A stretch of 64,000 nucleotides of DNA. Origin: JTS-RE37 sp963756115. GTDB lineage: Bacteria; Bacteroidota; Bacteroidia; Flavobacteriales; Flavobacteriaceae. Every line of letters starts with the position of its first letter. Position 1 is the stretch's first letter. Positions 33,598-42,149 of the stretch are shown piece after piece. The notes under the pieces were generated by a model. That model made no database searches. It was not told the DNA's origin and worked only from the letters and a program-made list of their open reading frames with translations. A program made the translations under genes and the position numbers. The stretch lies in contig CAVWMN010000001.1 in assembly GCA_963756115.1 (NCBI GenBank), positions 62,001 to 126,000 of the forward strand, read 5' to 3'.

Positions 33598-34329
33598 TTA
33601 ATTGTTTCGGTCTGCCACGGCGGTCCGTACCTTTTGGAAGCCCTCCTGGAGTTTATTGAAAAGCTTCTCCCTGAAACTCTCATCGAGTTCATCTTCCACT
33701 TCCCTCAAGAGTGCCGTGGCATTTACGGAGGAACTAACATCGGATTGACTGGCAAGCAATTCTTCCTGTGCCTGCCGTAAAAGGGAATCTACCTCAAGGT
33801 CTGAAATTGTTTGTCCTCCCTGCTCCATCTGCCGGATGTCTGCCACCACTTCCTCCAATTTTGTCTCAATGAGCCGTTCTGGTATCCTGTTTTCAACAGC
33901 TGCTCCGGAAGTATCCGGTACGCGCACTGCAAGGGCTTTTTGGGGCTGCGAAGGTTGCGGTGAAGGCTGATCCGAATTGTGTCCTGCCGATATGGGCAAA
34001 CCCCCCGAATCCGTGACGGTGGCATCCCGTTCTCTTTCCAGTAGCTCCATCTGATCCTCTTTTTCACGGAGCGTCGGGGTTTTTTCCACAGGATCCCCTA
34101 CAATTTTAAGATCCCCTGCAGGAATATCCTTTTCCTGGAAATAAAGGACGGATAGGAAGAGAAAACCGATGAAACCTGCAGCAACCGCATACCGGAAATA
34201 GGGAAACCGTTTTGGTTTACCGGCCGCATCAAGGCTTGCCGAGATCTTATCCCAGGCATCCCCTGAGGGCTTGATTTCCCGGCCCTGCAATTTTTCCCGT
34301 ATCTCTTTTTCAAATTTATTCAGCGTCAT
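33598..34329 (-). CDS. Putative anti-sigma factor (single-pass membrane protein)
   Basis: 243 aa. The N-terminal ~48 residues (KFEKEIREKLQGREIKPSGDAWDKIS) resemble the cytoplasmic part of Bacteroidota anti-sigma-like proteins. One transmembrane helix follows (YAVAAGFIGFLFLSVLYF, about 47-64) and then a long, acidic, low-complexity region. It lies 11 bp downstream of an ECF sigma gene, the typical sigma/anti-sigma arrangement. The anti-sigma role is inferred from context and topology, not from a clear domain. Confidence 0.65.
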   Translation of the reverse strand: MTLNKFEKEIREKLQGREIKPSGDAWDKISASLDAAGKPKRFPYFRYAVAAGFIGFLFLSVLYFQEKDIPAGDLKIVGDPVEKTPTLREKEDQMELLERERDATVTDSGGLPISAGHNSDQPSPQPSQPQKALAVRVPDTSGAAVENRIPERLIETKLEEVVADIRQMEQGGQTISDLEVDSLLRQAQEELLASQSDVSSSVNATALLREVEDELDESFREKLFNKLQEGFQKVRTAVADRNN

Positions 34330-34340
34330 CAGAATTATTT

Positions 34341-34931
34341 TTAGTGGGGCCGCGACTGTGGGCGGGCCGTTTTTTCCATATGGGTGATTTGTTCCTGTAA
34401 AACCTTTCGTGCTTTATACAATTGCGATTTTGAGGTGCCTTCCGTAATTCCCAGGAGTTCCGATACCTGCAGGTGATTATACCCTTCCACCGCATATAGC
34501 ATGAACACCATCCTGTATCCTTCCGGCAGGCGATCTATGATCTTTTGGATTTGCTCCACATCCAGGACGGACGATGCTTCCACACCGGTGTCAAGCGATT
34601 CCGGAAACCGATCTTCATCATAGACCACGAACTGTCGTTTCCTTAAATATGTAATGGAATCCCGGACCATGATCCTTCTGATCCACCCTTCGAAACTGCC
34701 TTCATGCCGGAAACTCTTAAGATGTTGGAAAACTTTTACAAATGAGGAGATCATCACATCTTCGGCAAATTGAAGATCCTTTATGTAGCATCTGCAGACG
34801 CCCAGCATTTTAGGAGCAAAATGATCATAAATACACCGCTGGGAAAGCCTGTGCCCGGCGATTGCTTTTTTTATCAGGGCTTTTTCGTTGGTGTAAAAGG
34901 ATATGATCTTCAAGGCTCTTGATCTTTTCAT
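34341..34931 (-). CDS. ECF-type RNA polymerase sigma factor
   Basis: 196 aa. Region 2 is visible around YDHFAPKMLGVCRCYIKDLQFAEDV and FEGWIRRIMVRDSITYLRKR. Region 4 has the helix-turn-helix YRMVFMLYAVEGYNHLQVSELL followed by GITEGTSKSQLYKARKVL. This is the standard ECF organisation. It is the first gene of a three-gene set with an anti-sigma-like membrane protein and a secreted barrel-like protein. The target promoters are unknown, though autoregulation is usual. Confidence 0.88.
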   Translation of the reverse strand: MKRSRALKIISFYTNEKALIKKAIAGHRLSQRCIYDHFAPKMLGVCRCYIKDLQFAEDVMISSFVKVFQHLKSFRHEGSFEGWIRRIMVRDSITYLRKRQFVVYDEDRFPESLDTGVEASSVLDVEQIQKIIDRLPEGYRMVFMLYAVEGYNHLQVSELLGITEGTSKSQLYKARKVLQEQITHMEKTARPQSRPH

Positions 34932-35033
34932 TTGGTCTTCTATTAATAAAGACGACCTGCAGCTTAAAAAGGTTGCCTGGGGCTAAGATATTTTGGAAGA
35001 AGCCCAGGGAAGTGACATGGACGGCGTGTCCGG

Positions 35034-36011
35034 CTATTTCTTCCGGTCCACCACATAACTGACCATCAGCCGCAAGGCATCTTTATAGTCCGAAGGCGGA
35101 TAAGCGTCCAGGACAGCCATGGCTTGCTCCTTGAATTCGTGCATTTTTGCCTCTGCATAGGAAAGGCCGCCATGATACTTTACAAATGCGATTACCTCGC
35201 GGATCCTTTTCTTATCCTTGTTGTGGTTCTTTACGGAATTGATAAGCCATTTCTTTTCCTTCGGGGAGCAGTTGTTCAGGACGTAGATTAATGGCAGGGT
35301 CATTTTTTGTTCTTTTATGTCTATTCCGACAGGTTTCCCGATCTCCTTATCGCCATAATCAAACAGATCATCTTTTATCTGGAAGGCCATCCCACACAGT
35401 TCCCCGAATTTCCGGAATGTTTCCACATGCGGGCTATCGGGCCGTACGGAACAGGCACCCAGGCTACAGCATGCCGCGATGAGGGTTGCCGTTTTCTGAC
35501 AAATTATTTCATAATAGATAGCTTCCGTAATATCCAACCTCCGGGCTTTCTCAATTTGAAGCAATTCCCCTTCGCTCATTTCACGGACGGCAACCGAAAT
35601 GATCCGTAACAGGTCAAAATCCCCGTGATCAATGGATAGCAGCAATCCTTTGGACAGTAAATAATCCCCGACCAGAACGGCGATCTTATTTTTCCAGAGG
35701 GCGTTGATGGAAAAGAAACCCCGGCGTTTATAACTGTCATCCACAACATCATCATGTACCAGGGTGGCCGTATGGATCAGTTCAATAACAGATGCCCCCC
35801 TGTATGTCCGTTCGTTAACCTGGCCATCATTCAGAAGTTTGGCAGTAAGGAAAACGAACATGGGCCGCATCTGCTTGCCTTTTCGGTTGACTATATAATA
35901 GGTTATCCGGTTGAGAAGGGCCACTTTTGAAGACATGGATTCATAGAACTTTTCCTCGAAGAGTTCCATTTCAGCATTGACCGGTTCCTTAATCTGGGCT
36001 ACAATTTTCAA
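35034..36011 (-). CDS. Polyprenyl diphosphate synthase (octaprenyl-type)
   Basis: 325 aa trans-isoprenyl diphosphate synthase. The first aspartate-rich motif DDVVDD is at 87-92 (after LVHDD) and the second, DDLFD, at 214-218. It elongates isoprenyl diphosphate chains, most likely for menaquinone side chains. The exact chain length depends on residues upstream of the first motif that I cannot interpret by eye. It follows rlmN on the same strand. Confidence 0.9.
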   Translation of the reverse strand: MKIVAQIKEPVNAEMELFEEKFYESMSSKVALLNRITYYIVNRKGKQMRPMFVFLTAKLLNDGQVNERTYRGASVIELIHTATLVHDDVVDDSYKRRGFFSINALWKNKIAVLVGDYLLSKGLLLSIDHGDFDLLRIISVAVREMSEGELLQIEKARRLDITEAIYYEIICQKTATLIAACCSLGACSVRPDSPHVETFRKFGELCGMAFQIKDDLFDYGDKEIGKPVGIDIKEQKMTLPLIYVLNNCSPKEKKWLINSVKNHNKDKKRIREVIAFVKYHGGLSYAEAKMHEFKEQAMAVLDAYPPSDYKDALRLMVSYVVDRKK

Positions 36012-36167
36012 TAGATGGTGGTTGTATCTGGATTGTATTCAATTCCTAAAATTAGGGAAAATTAAGGGGAATAAACGTATGAAGTGCAATTTTGGAACCC
36101 TTAAATCCTGCTGTTTTTCCTATCCCGGGATAGTATTGCGAACGGGGGTATCCCAAAATTACGGTTA

Positions 36168-37208
36168 CTAGGATTTATTGGCCAGCTGCCCGCATGCCGC
36201 ATCGATATCCTTCCCTCTGGACCGTCTTACAGTTACCGTAATCCCGTTGCGTTCGAGCGTGCTGACATACAGGTCCACGGCCGTGGCTGAAGCCTGTTTA
36301 AAGGTGCCATCGTCAATAGGGTTATATTCAATGATATTTACCTTGGAAGGGGAGAACTTACAAAACTCCACCAGGGCATCTGCATCTTTCTGGGTATCGT
36401 TGATACCATCCCAGACCACATATTCATAGGAAATACGGCTTTTGGTCTTTTGGTACCAGTATTGGAGTGACTCCCGCAGGTCTGCCAGGGTAAACGCTGC
36501 ATTAAATGGCATGATGGACGTGCGGATCTCCTGATCAGCTACATGGAGGGAAACAGCCAGGTTGAACTTAACCCCGTCATCCGCCAGTTTCCGGATCATT
36601 TTAGGGACACCCGAAGTGGATAGCGTGATCCTCCTGGGAGACATGCCGAGTCCTTCCGGGGAGGTGATCTTATCAATGGCCTTCAGCACATTGTTATAAT
36701 TCATAAGTGGTTCTCCCATACCCATAAAAACGATGTTGCTAAGCGGCCGGTTATAATACAGCCTGCTTTGCCGGTCAATGGCCACTACCTGGTCATAGAT
36801 CTCATCCGGATTCAGGTTCCGCATCCGCTTTAGCCGGGCGGTTGCACAGAATTTACAATCGAGGCTGCATCCAACCTGGCTCGATACACAGGCCGTGGTT
36901 CTTGTGGAGGTCGGGATAAGAACAGATTCAACCACCAGGTCATCATGCAGGCGGACCGCATTTTTGATCGTGCCGTCCTTACTGCGCTGCATCTTGTCTA
37001 CCTGGATGTGGTTGATCACAAAATTATCCTCCAGGATTTGCCGGGTTTCCAGGGAAAGATTGGTCATGGCCTCAAATGTATGGGCCCCTTTTTGCCATAA
37101 CCATTCATACACCTGGTTACCCCTGTAGGCTTTATCCCCCTGGTGGAGGAAAAATTCCCGGAGCGCGTCCCTGCTGAGTGCCCGTATGTCCTTCTTTTTG
37201 GTTTCCAC
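36168..37208 (-). CDS. rlmN: 23S rRNA (adenine2503-C2)-methyltransferase RlmN
   Basis: 346 aa radical-SAM enzyme. The 4Fe-4S cluster cysteines are C114, C118 and C121 (CSLDCKFC). The C-terminal cysteine at ~339 (DAACGQL) is the methyl-carrying residue of the RlmN mechanism. GMGEPLMNYNNVL is a further signature. It methylates A2503 of 23S rRNA and A37 of some tRNAs. Normal length. It lies between queA and the polyprenyl synthase. Confidence 0.95.
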   Translation of the reverse strand: METKKKDIRALSRDALREFFLHQGDKAYRGNQVYEWLWQKGAHTFEAMTNLSLETRQILEDNFVINHIQVDKMQRSKDGTIKNAVRLHDDLVVESVLIPTSTRTTACVSSQVGCSLDCKFCATARLKRMRNLNPDEIYDQVVAIDRQSRLYYNRPLSNIVFMGMGEPLMNYNNVLKAIDKITSPEGLGMSPRRITLSTSGVPKMIRKLADDGVKFNLAVSLHVADQEIRTSIMPFNAAFTLADLRESLQYWYQKTKSRISYEYVVWDGINDTQKDADALVEFCKFSPSKVNIIEYNPIDDGTFKQASATAVDLYVSTLERNGITVTVRRSRGKDIDAACGQLANKS

Positions 37209-37380
37209 AATGCAGGGTTTAAATTATGAATTAATCTGGTAAAAAAGGGGTGCAATTTACCGCTCCTGTAAGCCAGTTGTTTATAGCCGGATACACGTTC
37301 CCCCGGGTTCTGCCCGGGAACAGAAACCACAACCGGATTTCCTCCCGGGTACCCATAAAGCACAGGGCAGGTTGCACAGC

Positions 37381-38430
37381 CTATAAAATCAGCATGGCAT
37401 CCCCGTAGGAGTAAAACCTGTACCCCTCAATTATCGCTTCTTTATAGGCCCTCTTCATCAGGTCATGGCCCAGAAATGCAGAGACCATCATCAGGAGTGT
37501 GGATTTTGGCAAATGAAAATTCGTGACCATGGCGTTGGCAATGCTGAATTCATATGGCGGGAAAATAAATTTATTGGTCCAGCCATTAAAGGTATTGAGT
37601 GTATGTTCAGAGGAAACAGCACTTTCGAGTCCCCGCATGGCGGTTGTACCTACAGCACAGACCCTTCTTTTATTCTTTTTGGCATTGTTGACCACCTCAA
37701 CCGCCTTTTCTTCGATAACCAGTTCCTCACTGTCCATTTTATGTTTGGACAGATCTTCCACCTCCACGGGATTGAAGGTCCCCAATCCTACATGCAGGGT
37801 GATCTCTGCAAAATCAATGCCTTTTATTTCCATCCGTTTCAGCAGGTGCTTGGAAAAATGGAGTCCGGCCGTGGGGGCAGCAACGGCCCCTTCGTGTTTG
37901 GCATAGATAGTCTGGTAGCGCTCCTCATCCTCGGGTTCCACATTCCTCTTGATGTATTTTGGCAAAGGGGTTTCTCCTAATTCCCGTAATTTCCTTCTGA
38001 AATCGGTATACGACCCGTCATACAAAAAGCGCAGTGTCCGGCCCCTGGAGGTGGTATTGTCAATAACTTCCGCCACAAGGCTTTCATCCTCGCCGAAATA
38101 CAATTTATTGCCAATCCTTATTTTACGTGCCGGATCAACCAGAACATCCCATAAGCGTTGTTCCTCATTGAGTTCCCGCAACAGGAATACTTCTATCCTG
38201 GCACCTGTTTTTTCCTTGTTGCCATACAGGCGTGCGGGAAAAACCTTGGTATTGTTGAGTACCATCACATCGCCTTCAGAGAAATAATCTATAAGGTTTT
38301 TAAAATGCTTATGCTCTATTTTGCCCGTATCCCGGTGCACCACCATCAGCTTGGACTCGTCCCTGTTTTCGGACGGATATTCTGCCAGTAATTCTTTTGG
38401 AAGTTCAAAACTGAAGTGCGATAATTTCAT
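37381..38430 (-). CDS. queA: S-adenosylmethionine:tRNA ribosyltransferase-isomerase QueA
   Basis: 349 aa. It converts preQ1-modified tRNA to epoxyqueuosine, using the ribosyl part of SAM. Characteristic segments are SHFSFELPKELLAEYPSENR at the N-terminus, AAPTAGLHFSKHLL in the middle and TNFHLPKSTLLMMVSAF near the end. Normal length. No other queuosine genes are in the window. A 172-bp gap separates it from rlmN. Confidence 0.95.
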   Translation of the reverse strand: MKLSHFSFELPKELLAEYPSENRDESKLMVVHRDTGKIEHKHFKNLIDYFSEGDVMVLNNTKVFPARLYGNKEKTGARIEVFLLRELNEEQRLWDVLVDPARKIRIGNKLYFGEDESLVAEVIDNTTSRGRTLRFLYDGSYTDFRRKLRELGETPLPKYIKRNVEPEDEERYQTIYAKHEGAVAAPTAGLHFSKHLLKRMEIKGIDFAEITLHVGLGTFNPVEVEDLSKHKMDSEELVIEEKAVEVVNNAKKNKRRVCAVGTTAMRGLESAVSSEHTLNTFNGWTNKFIFPPYEFSIANAMVTNFHLPKSTLLMMVSAFLGHDLMKRAYKEAIIEGYRFYSYGDAMLIL

Positions 38431-38608
38431 ATAGGTGTCATTTAGTTATAATAAAAGCAAATGCGGGGATCATGGACCCCCAGCCCCCGGTAAGGAAAGG
38501 CTTACAGACCGCTGTATTTTGTGCTGAATTTTAGGCCTGTGGTTATAAGGCTGCAAATATACAATCCTGTGATAGCGGAAGTCAAGTAAAAGCCTTATTA
38601 AATACCGG

Positions 38609-39838
38609 CTATAACCCTTTTATTTGAAAATGGAGCGATTTGAGGTCTTCCCAGAAATCAGGATATGATTTGGTAACAACATCTGCATCATTGATACAGA
38701 TCCTTGTGCGAAGTGCAAGGGGGGCAAAGGCCATGGCCATCCGGTGGTCATTATAGGTATCGATGCAGGTATCAGGGTTGATGCTATCCCCTTCCCTCAG
38801 GGTGAGTGATGCATCCGTTACGGCAAGTTGTGCCCCTAACTTGGTGAGTTCGGTTTGCAGGGCCTCCAGCCTGTCGGTTTCTTTTATTTTCAACGTATGG
38901 AGCCCGGTGAGATGGCAGCCCACACCCAGTCCAAAACAGGTAACCGCAATGGTCTGGGCCAGGTCCGGAGCATTGGCAAGATCAAAATGGATATTCTGCG
39001 GTATGAGGTCCTCCGTTTTTTGCAGTAGGATCGTATCGTTCCGGAATAAGGTGCTTACCCCGAAATGGCGGTAGAGGTCAGACAATATACTGTCTCCCTG
39101 CAGGCTGTCCTTTTTGTAAGCGGACAGCGTTATTTCACTTCCTACCGAAGCCAGGGCGGTAATGCTGTAAAAATAGGAAGCAGAACTCCAGTCCGATTCC
39201 ACCACCAGGGTGGTATCCGGGACGGAAGTTTTTGGCCACACCCGGATACGGTTGCCTTCAAAACTATTTTTGATACCCAGCTGGGACAACAGTGCGAGCG
39301 TCATTTTAATGTAAGGAATGGACGTGATCTTGCCGGTAAGTTCCATTTCAAGGCCGTTCTCCAGGCGTGGTGCCACAAGCAATAAGGCGGAGATATATTG
39401 GCTGCTGATATTCGCGGGCAAACTGACCTGCTGCCGCGGTAATGGCTTTCCCGTTATTTTTAAAGGCGGATACCCTTCATTCACGGGGTAACTGATGTCT
39501 GCCCCGAGATGCTGTAACGCATCTACCAGCACTTTTACAGGCCTTTCCTGCATTCGTGGGGATCCTGTCAGTATAACGGATCTGCCGCGCTGAGTGGCAA
39601 AGTACGCGGTTAGGAACCGCATGGCTGTCCCGGCATGGTGTATGTCTACCGTACCTTCCCTGACTTCCAGTCCGGCTTGCATAGCCCCGGTATCATCTGA
39701 ATTGGATAGGTTATCTATTGCGATATTCGGATACTGGGCCTGCAGCAACAGCATCCGGTTGGATTCACTTTTGGAACCTGTTACCTGGATACTGCCTTTA
39801 AGAAGATGCTGCGGGGGGCCAGAGAGCTGTAACTTCAC
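38609..39838 (-). CDS. aroA: 3-phosphoshikimate 1-carboxyvinyltransferase (EPSP synthase) AroA
   Basis: 409 aa. It joins PEP and shikimate-3-phosphate in the shikimate pathway. SKSESNRMLLLQA is the N-terminal substrate-binding motif, GTAMRFLTAYFA matches the G-x-A-x-R glyphosate-site region, and DTYNDHRMAMAFAPLA is the C-terminal signature. It is somewhat shorter than the E. coli enzyme (427 aa). It lies in the same minus-strand series as the other aromatic amino-acid genes, 35 bp after the MazG-like gene. Confidence 0.94.
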   Translation of the reverse strand: MKLQLSGPPQHLLKGSIQVTGSKSESNRMLLLQAQYPNIAIDNLSNSDDTGAMQAGLEVREGTVDIHHAGTAMRFLTAYFATQRGRSVILTGSPRMQERPVKVLVDALQHLGADISYPVNEGYPPLKITGKPLPRQQVSLPANISSQYISALLLVAPRLENGLEMELTGKITSIPYIKMTLALLSQLGIKNSFEGNRIRVWPKTSVPDTTLVVESDWSSASYFYSITALASVGSEITLSAYKKDSLQGDSILSDLYRHFGVSTLFRNDTILLQKTEDLIPQNIHFDLANAPDLAQTIAVTCFGLGVGCHLTGLHTLKIKETDRLEALQTELTKLGAQLAVTDASLTLREGDSINPDTCIDTYNDHRMAMAFAPLALRTRICINDADVVTKSYPDFWEDLKSLHFQIKGL

Positions 39839-39873
39839 TGAAAATGGTTTTAACTATAACCCGCAAATATAAA

Positions 39874-40200
39874 CTATTTGAGCTTTTTATTGCGCTGGTG
39901 CCTGTCATGGTCCCGCCGGGCTTTGTGCTCCAATTTTTTCTCGAAGGCCAGCTGGAGGTCAATCCCTGTCTGGTTGGCAAGGCAGAGCACTACAAATAGC
40001 ACATCGGCGAGTTCTTCCCCCAGGTCCATTTCCCTATCGGATTCCTTTTCGCTTTGTTCCCCATACCGCCGGGCAATGATACGTGCCACTTCGCCAACTT
40101 CTTCCGTGAGCTGGGCCATATTTGTCAGTTCGTTGAAATAGCGCACCCCATGCGCTTTTATCCATTTATCTACCTCCTGCTGTGCGTTCTGTATATTCAT
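39874..40200 (-). CDS. MazG-like nucleotide pyrophosphohydrolase
   Basis: 108 aa all-alpha NTP pyrophosphohydrolase of the MazG-like/dUTPase-2 superfamily. The EExxE...ExxD type metal site is visible as LTEEVGEVARIIARRYG followed by LGEELADVLFVVLCLAN. Members hydrolyse (d)NTPs to monophosphates and may clear damaged nucleotides; the substrate is unknown. The gene overlaps the 3' end of the upstream DUF3857 gene by 35 bp and precedes aroA. Confidence 0.88.
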   Translation of the reverse strand: MNIQNAQQEVDKWIKAHGVRYFNELTNMAQLTEEVGEVARIIARRYGEQSEKESDREMDLGEELADVLFVVLCLANQTGIDLQLAFEKKLEHKARRDHDRHQRNKKLK

Positions 40201-42145
40201 CCGCTGATATTTTGGATAAAACTACCTTTTCTGTTTCTTTTTCAACCAACTGCCGGTAAAATTCTTTCAGGGCAGCATATTGGTCCGTTGGTATAACCGG
40301 GACCTCAAAGCTCACCGTTGCCCGTACATTGATATGCTTACCATTATGGGAGACCAAATACTTAAAAGATCCGATTTCTCCCGGAAGGGACATGGCGAAC
40401 GATTCGGGGACAGAGCTCACCGTATAGCCTTCGGGGATTGCGATGGCAACTATTACATCTTCCTCCCAGGCATGTCCGAAATCAACCGGGAATTCCCTCT
40501 TTTCGGATTTAAATGGATTTTCTGTTTCCCCCAGGTGGAACAACGGATTGAAATATATATTTCCAGAGATTTCCTCTATCATATCTTCCTTGTAATAATC
40601 AAAGTTATGAGTCACCGGCTTGGCCAGCGCTTTTCCATTATTTACCACATAATTGGAAACTTCAACACCCTGCAGGTCCTTTTCCAACTGGAGGATATGG
40701 GCCGCTTCATCCACTTTGAAAAAATTATTTCTGAAAGCCAGGGCATTGTGTTTCGTAAATTGCTGCCTCATTTTTCCCGATATGGAGCCATCGTCCAGAA
40801 TAGTGACGGAGATCCTCGACGATTCCTTTGATTTCATTTTTGGGCTCAGGGCAACCATTTCCGAAGCTCCTGAACCTGAAATTTTTCTGCCGAACCAGTT
40901 TAATGTACGGACCGGCAAGACGTCAATCATGGCATATTGATCTGAGGCGTCTATCAAACATTCTTCCCCGTTGAGCATTGCGGCGGCGATCACATAATTA
41001 AATCCCCGCAACGTTGGGAAAAGCGGGATTCCATGGTCCCGGGTACTCAAAAGCACGGGATAGGTTTTGATCCCGGCATGGCGCAACATGGATATCAGCA
41101 TAAGATTGATATCCCCGACATTACCGGTGCCCTCTTCATAGGATTTTTTAACACCTTCATCAGCAGTATACCCGAAGTAGGAATTCCATTTTACCTTATC
41201 CTTGACGAAGGCAAGGATCTTACGGGCCTTATCCTTTTCGTCACTGGACCCCATAAGTATCGCTGCCAGGTCATCCTCAAAATACCCGGTTCTATCGATC
41301 TCGTTGCCGAAACTGCTGCTTTTAAATATAGTTTCTGCCACGTCTTCCCAGGTTTTGGAAAAAGAAACATATTTGGACCCGGGGACCTCAAAGGAAACCA
41401 CTTCGAATTTGACACCAGACCTGTAATTGTCCATGTTTGCAACAAACTTCTCTTTTTTTAATGCCGGGATATTTTGTAAGGTGAACGTTATAACGTCCTG
41501 CTTGATCTTGAGGAGGGGATTCATCGTCCTTTCCACTTTGGGGGTCAGTGGAAGCGAGCCTTTATGGTTTTGGTTGTATTTAAAATATTCCAGGATCTGG
41601 AGTTTTGCATCGAGCGATTTTATGGGAATGCTTTCCTGAAATACGAAGAAATCTATATCCTGGATAAAGGGGGATGTCACTTTGTACTCATATTCCAGTA
41701 CAGACCCTTCCTTTACATTGGGCATACTGATTTTGACCTGGTCAATATGCTTATTTAATTCCGTCTTAAATATTCCATCTTTTCCCAGTTTATGCTTTAC
41801 AATCTCACCGTCTTCCAAGTTAAAGGTAAACCCTTTGACACCGCTTATGATTTCATCATCAGAGGATTTGTACAGGTCGATTTCCTGGGTGCCATATGGG
41901 AACCCCTCTTTATCATAGATTTTAATGCGTTCATGGATCTCTGTGATCAGGACTACTCCGGATCCCTTGTAATATTGATAGTAGGAGTTCCTGTATTTAT
42001 ATAAATAGGCGGCATGTGCGGTAGCGTCAGGTTTGTAAACCTTCTCTTCCAATTCCTTTTTGGATACTTTTCCAAATTTAACGCCCTGGGAAAAGAGCGG
42101 GCCTACACAGAATAGGGCAATGACAATGCTGGCACATCTTGACAT
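40166..42145 (-). CDS. DUF3857/transglutaminase-like exported protein, copy 1
   Basis: 659 aa. N-terminal signal peptide (IVIALFCVGPLFSQG). Residues ~50-250 match DUF3857 in layout. A transglutaminase-like region follows, with DINLMLISMLRHAGIKTYPVLLSTRDHG. The usual catalytic-site sequence (GDCKG-L in the neighbouring paralogue) reads GNVGDINLML here, so the nucleophilic cysteine is absent. The C-terminal part is beta-rich. It lies in tandem with a paralogue that keeps the cysteine. It is probably periplasmic; biochemical role unknown. Confidence 0.8.
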   Translation of the reverse strand: MSRCASIVIALFCVGPLFSQGVKFGKVSKKELEEKVYKPDATAHAAYLYKYRNSYYQYYKGSGVVLITEIHERIKIYDKEGFPYGTQEIDLYKSSDDEIISGVKGFTFNLEDGEIVKHKLGKDGIFKTELNKHIDQVKISMPNVKEGSVLEYEYKVTSPFIQDIDFFVFQESIPIKSLDAKLQILEYFKYNQNHKGSLPLTPKVERTMNPLLKIKQDVITFTLQNIPALKKEKFVANMDNYRSGVKFEVVSFEVPGSKYVSFSKTWEDVAETIFKSSSFGNEIDRTGYFEDDLAAILMGSSDEKDKARKILAFVKDKVKWNSYFGYTADEGVKKSYEEGTGNVGDINLMLISMLRHAGIKTYPVLLSTRDHGIPLFPTLRGFNYVIAAAMLNGEECLIDASDQYAMIDVLPVRTLNWFGRKISGSGASEMVALSPKMKSKESSRISVTILDDGSISGKMRQQFTKHNALAFRNNFFKVDEAAHILQLEKDLQGVEVSNYVVNNGKALAKPVTHNFDYYKEDMIEEISGNIYFNPLFHLGETENPFKSEKREFPVDFGHAWEEDVIVAIAIPEGYTVSSVPESFAMSLPGEIGSFKYLVSHNGKHINVRATVSFEVPVIPTDQYAALKEFYRQLVEKETEKVVLSKISADEYTERTAGGR

Positions 42146-42149
42146 ATCT

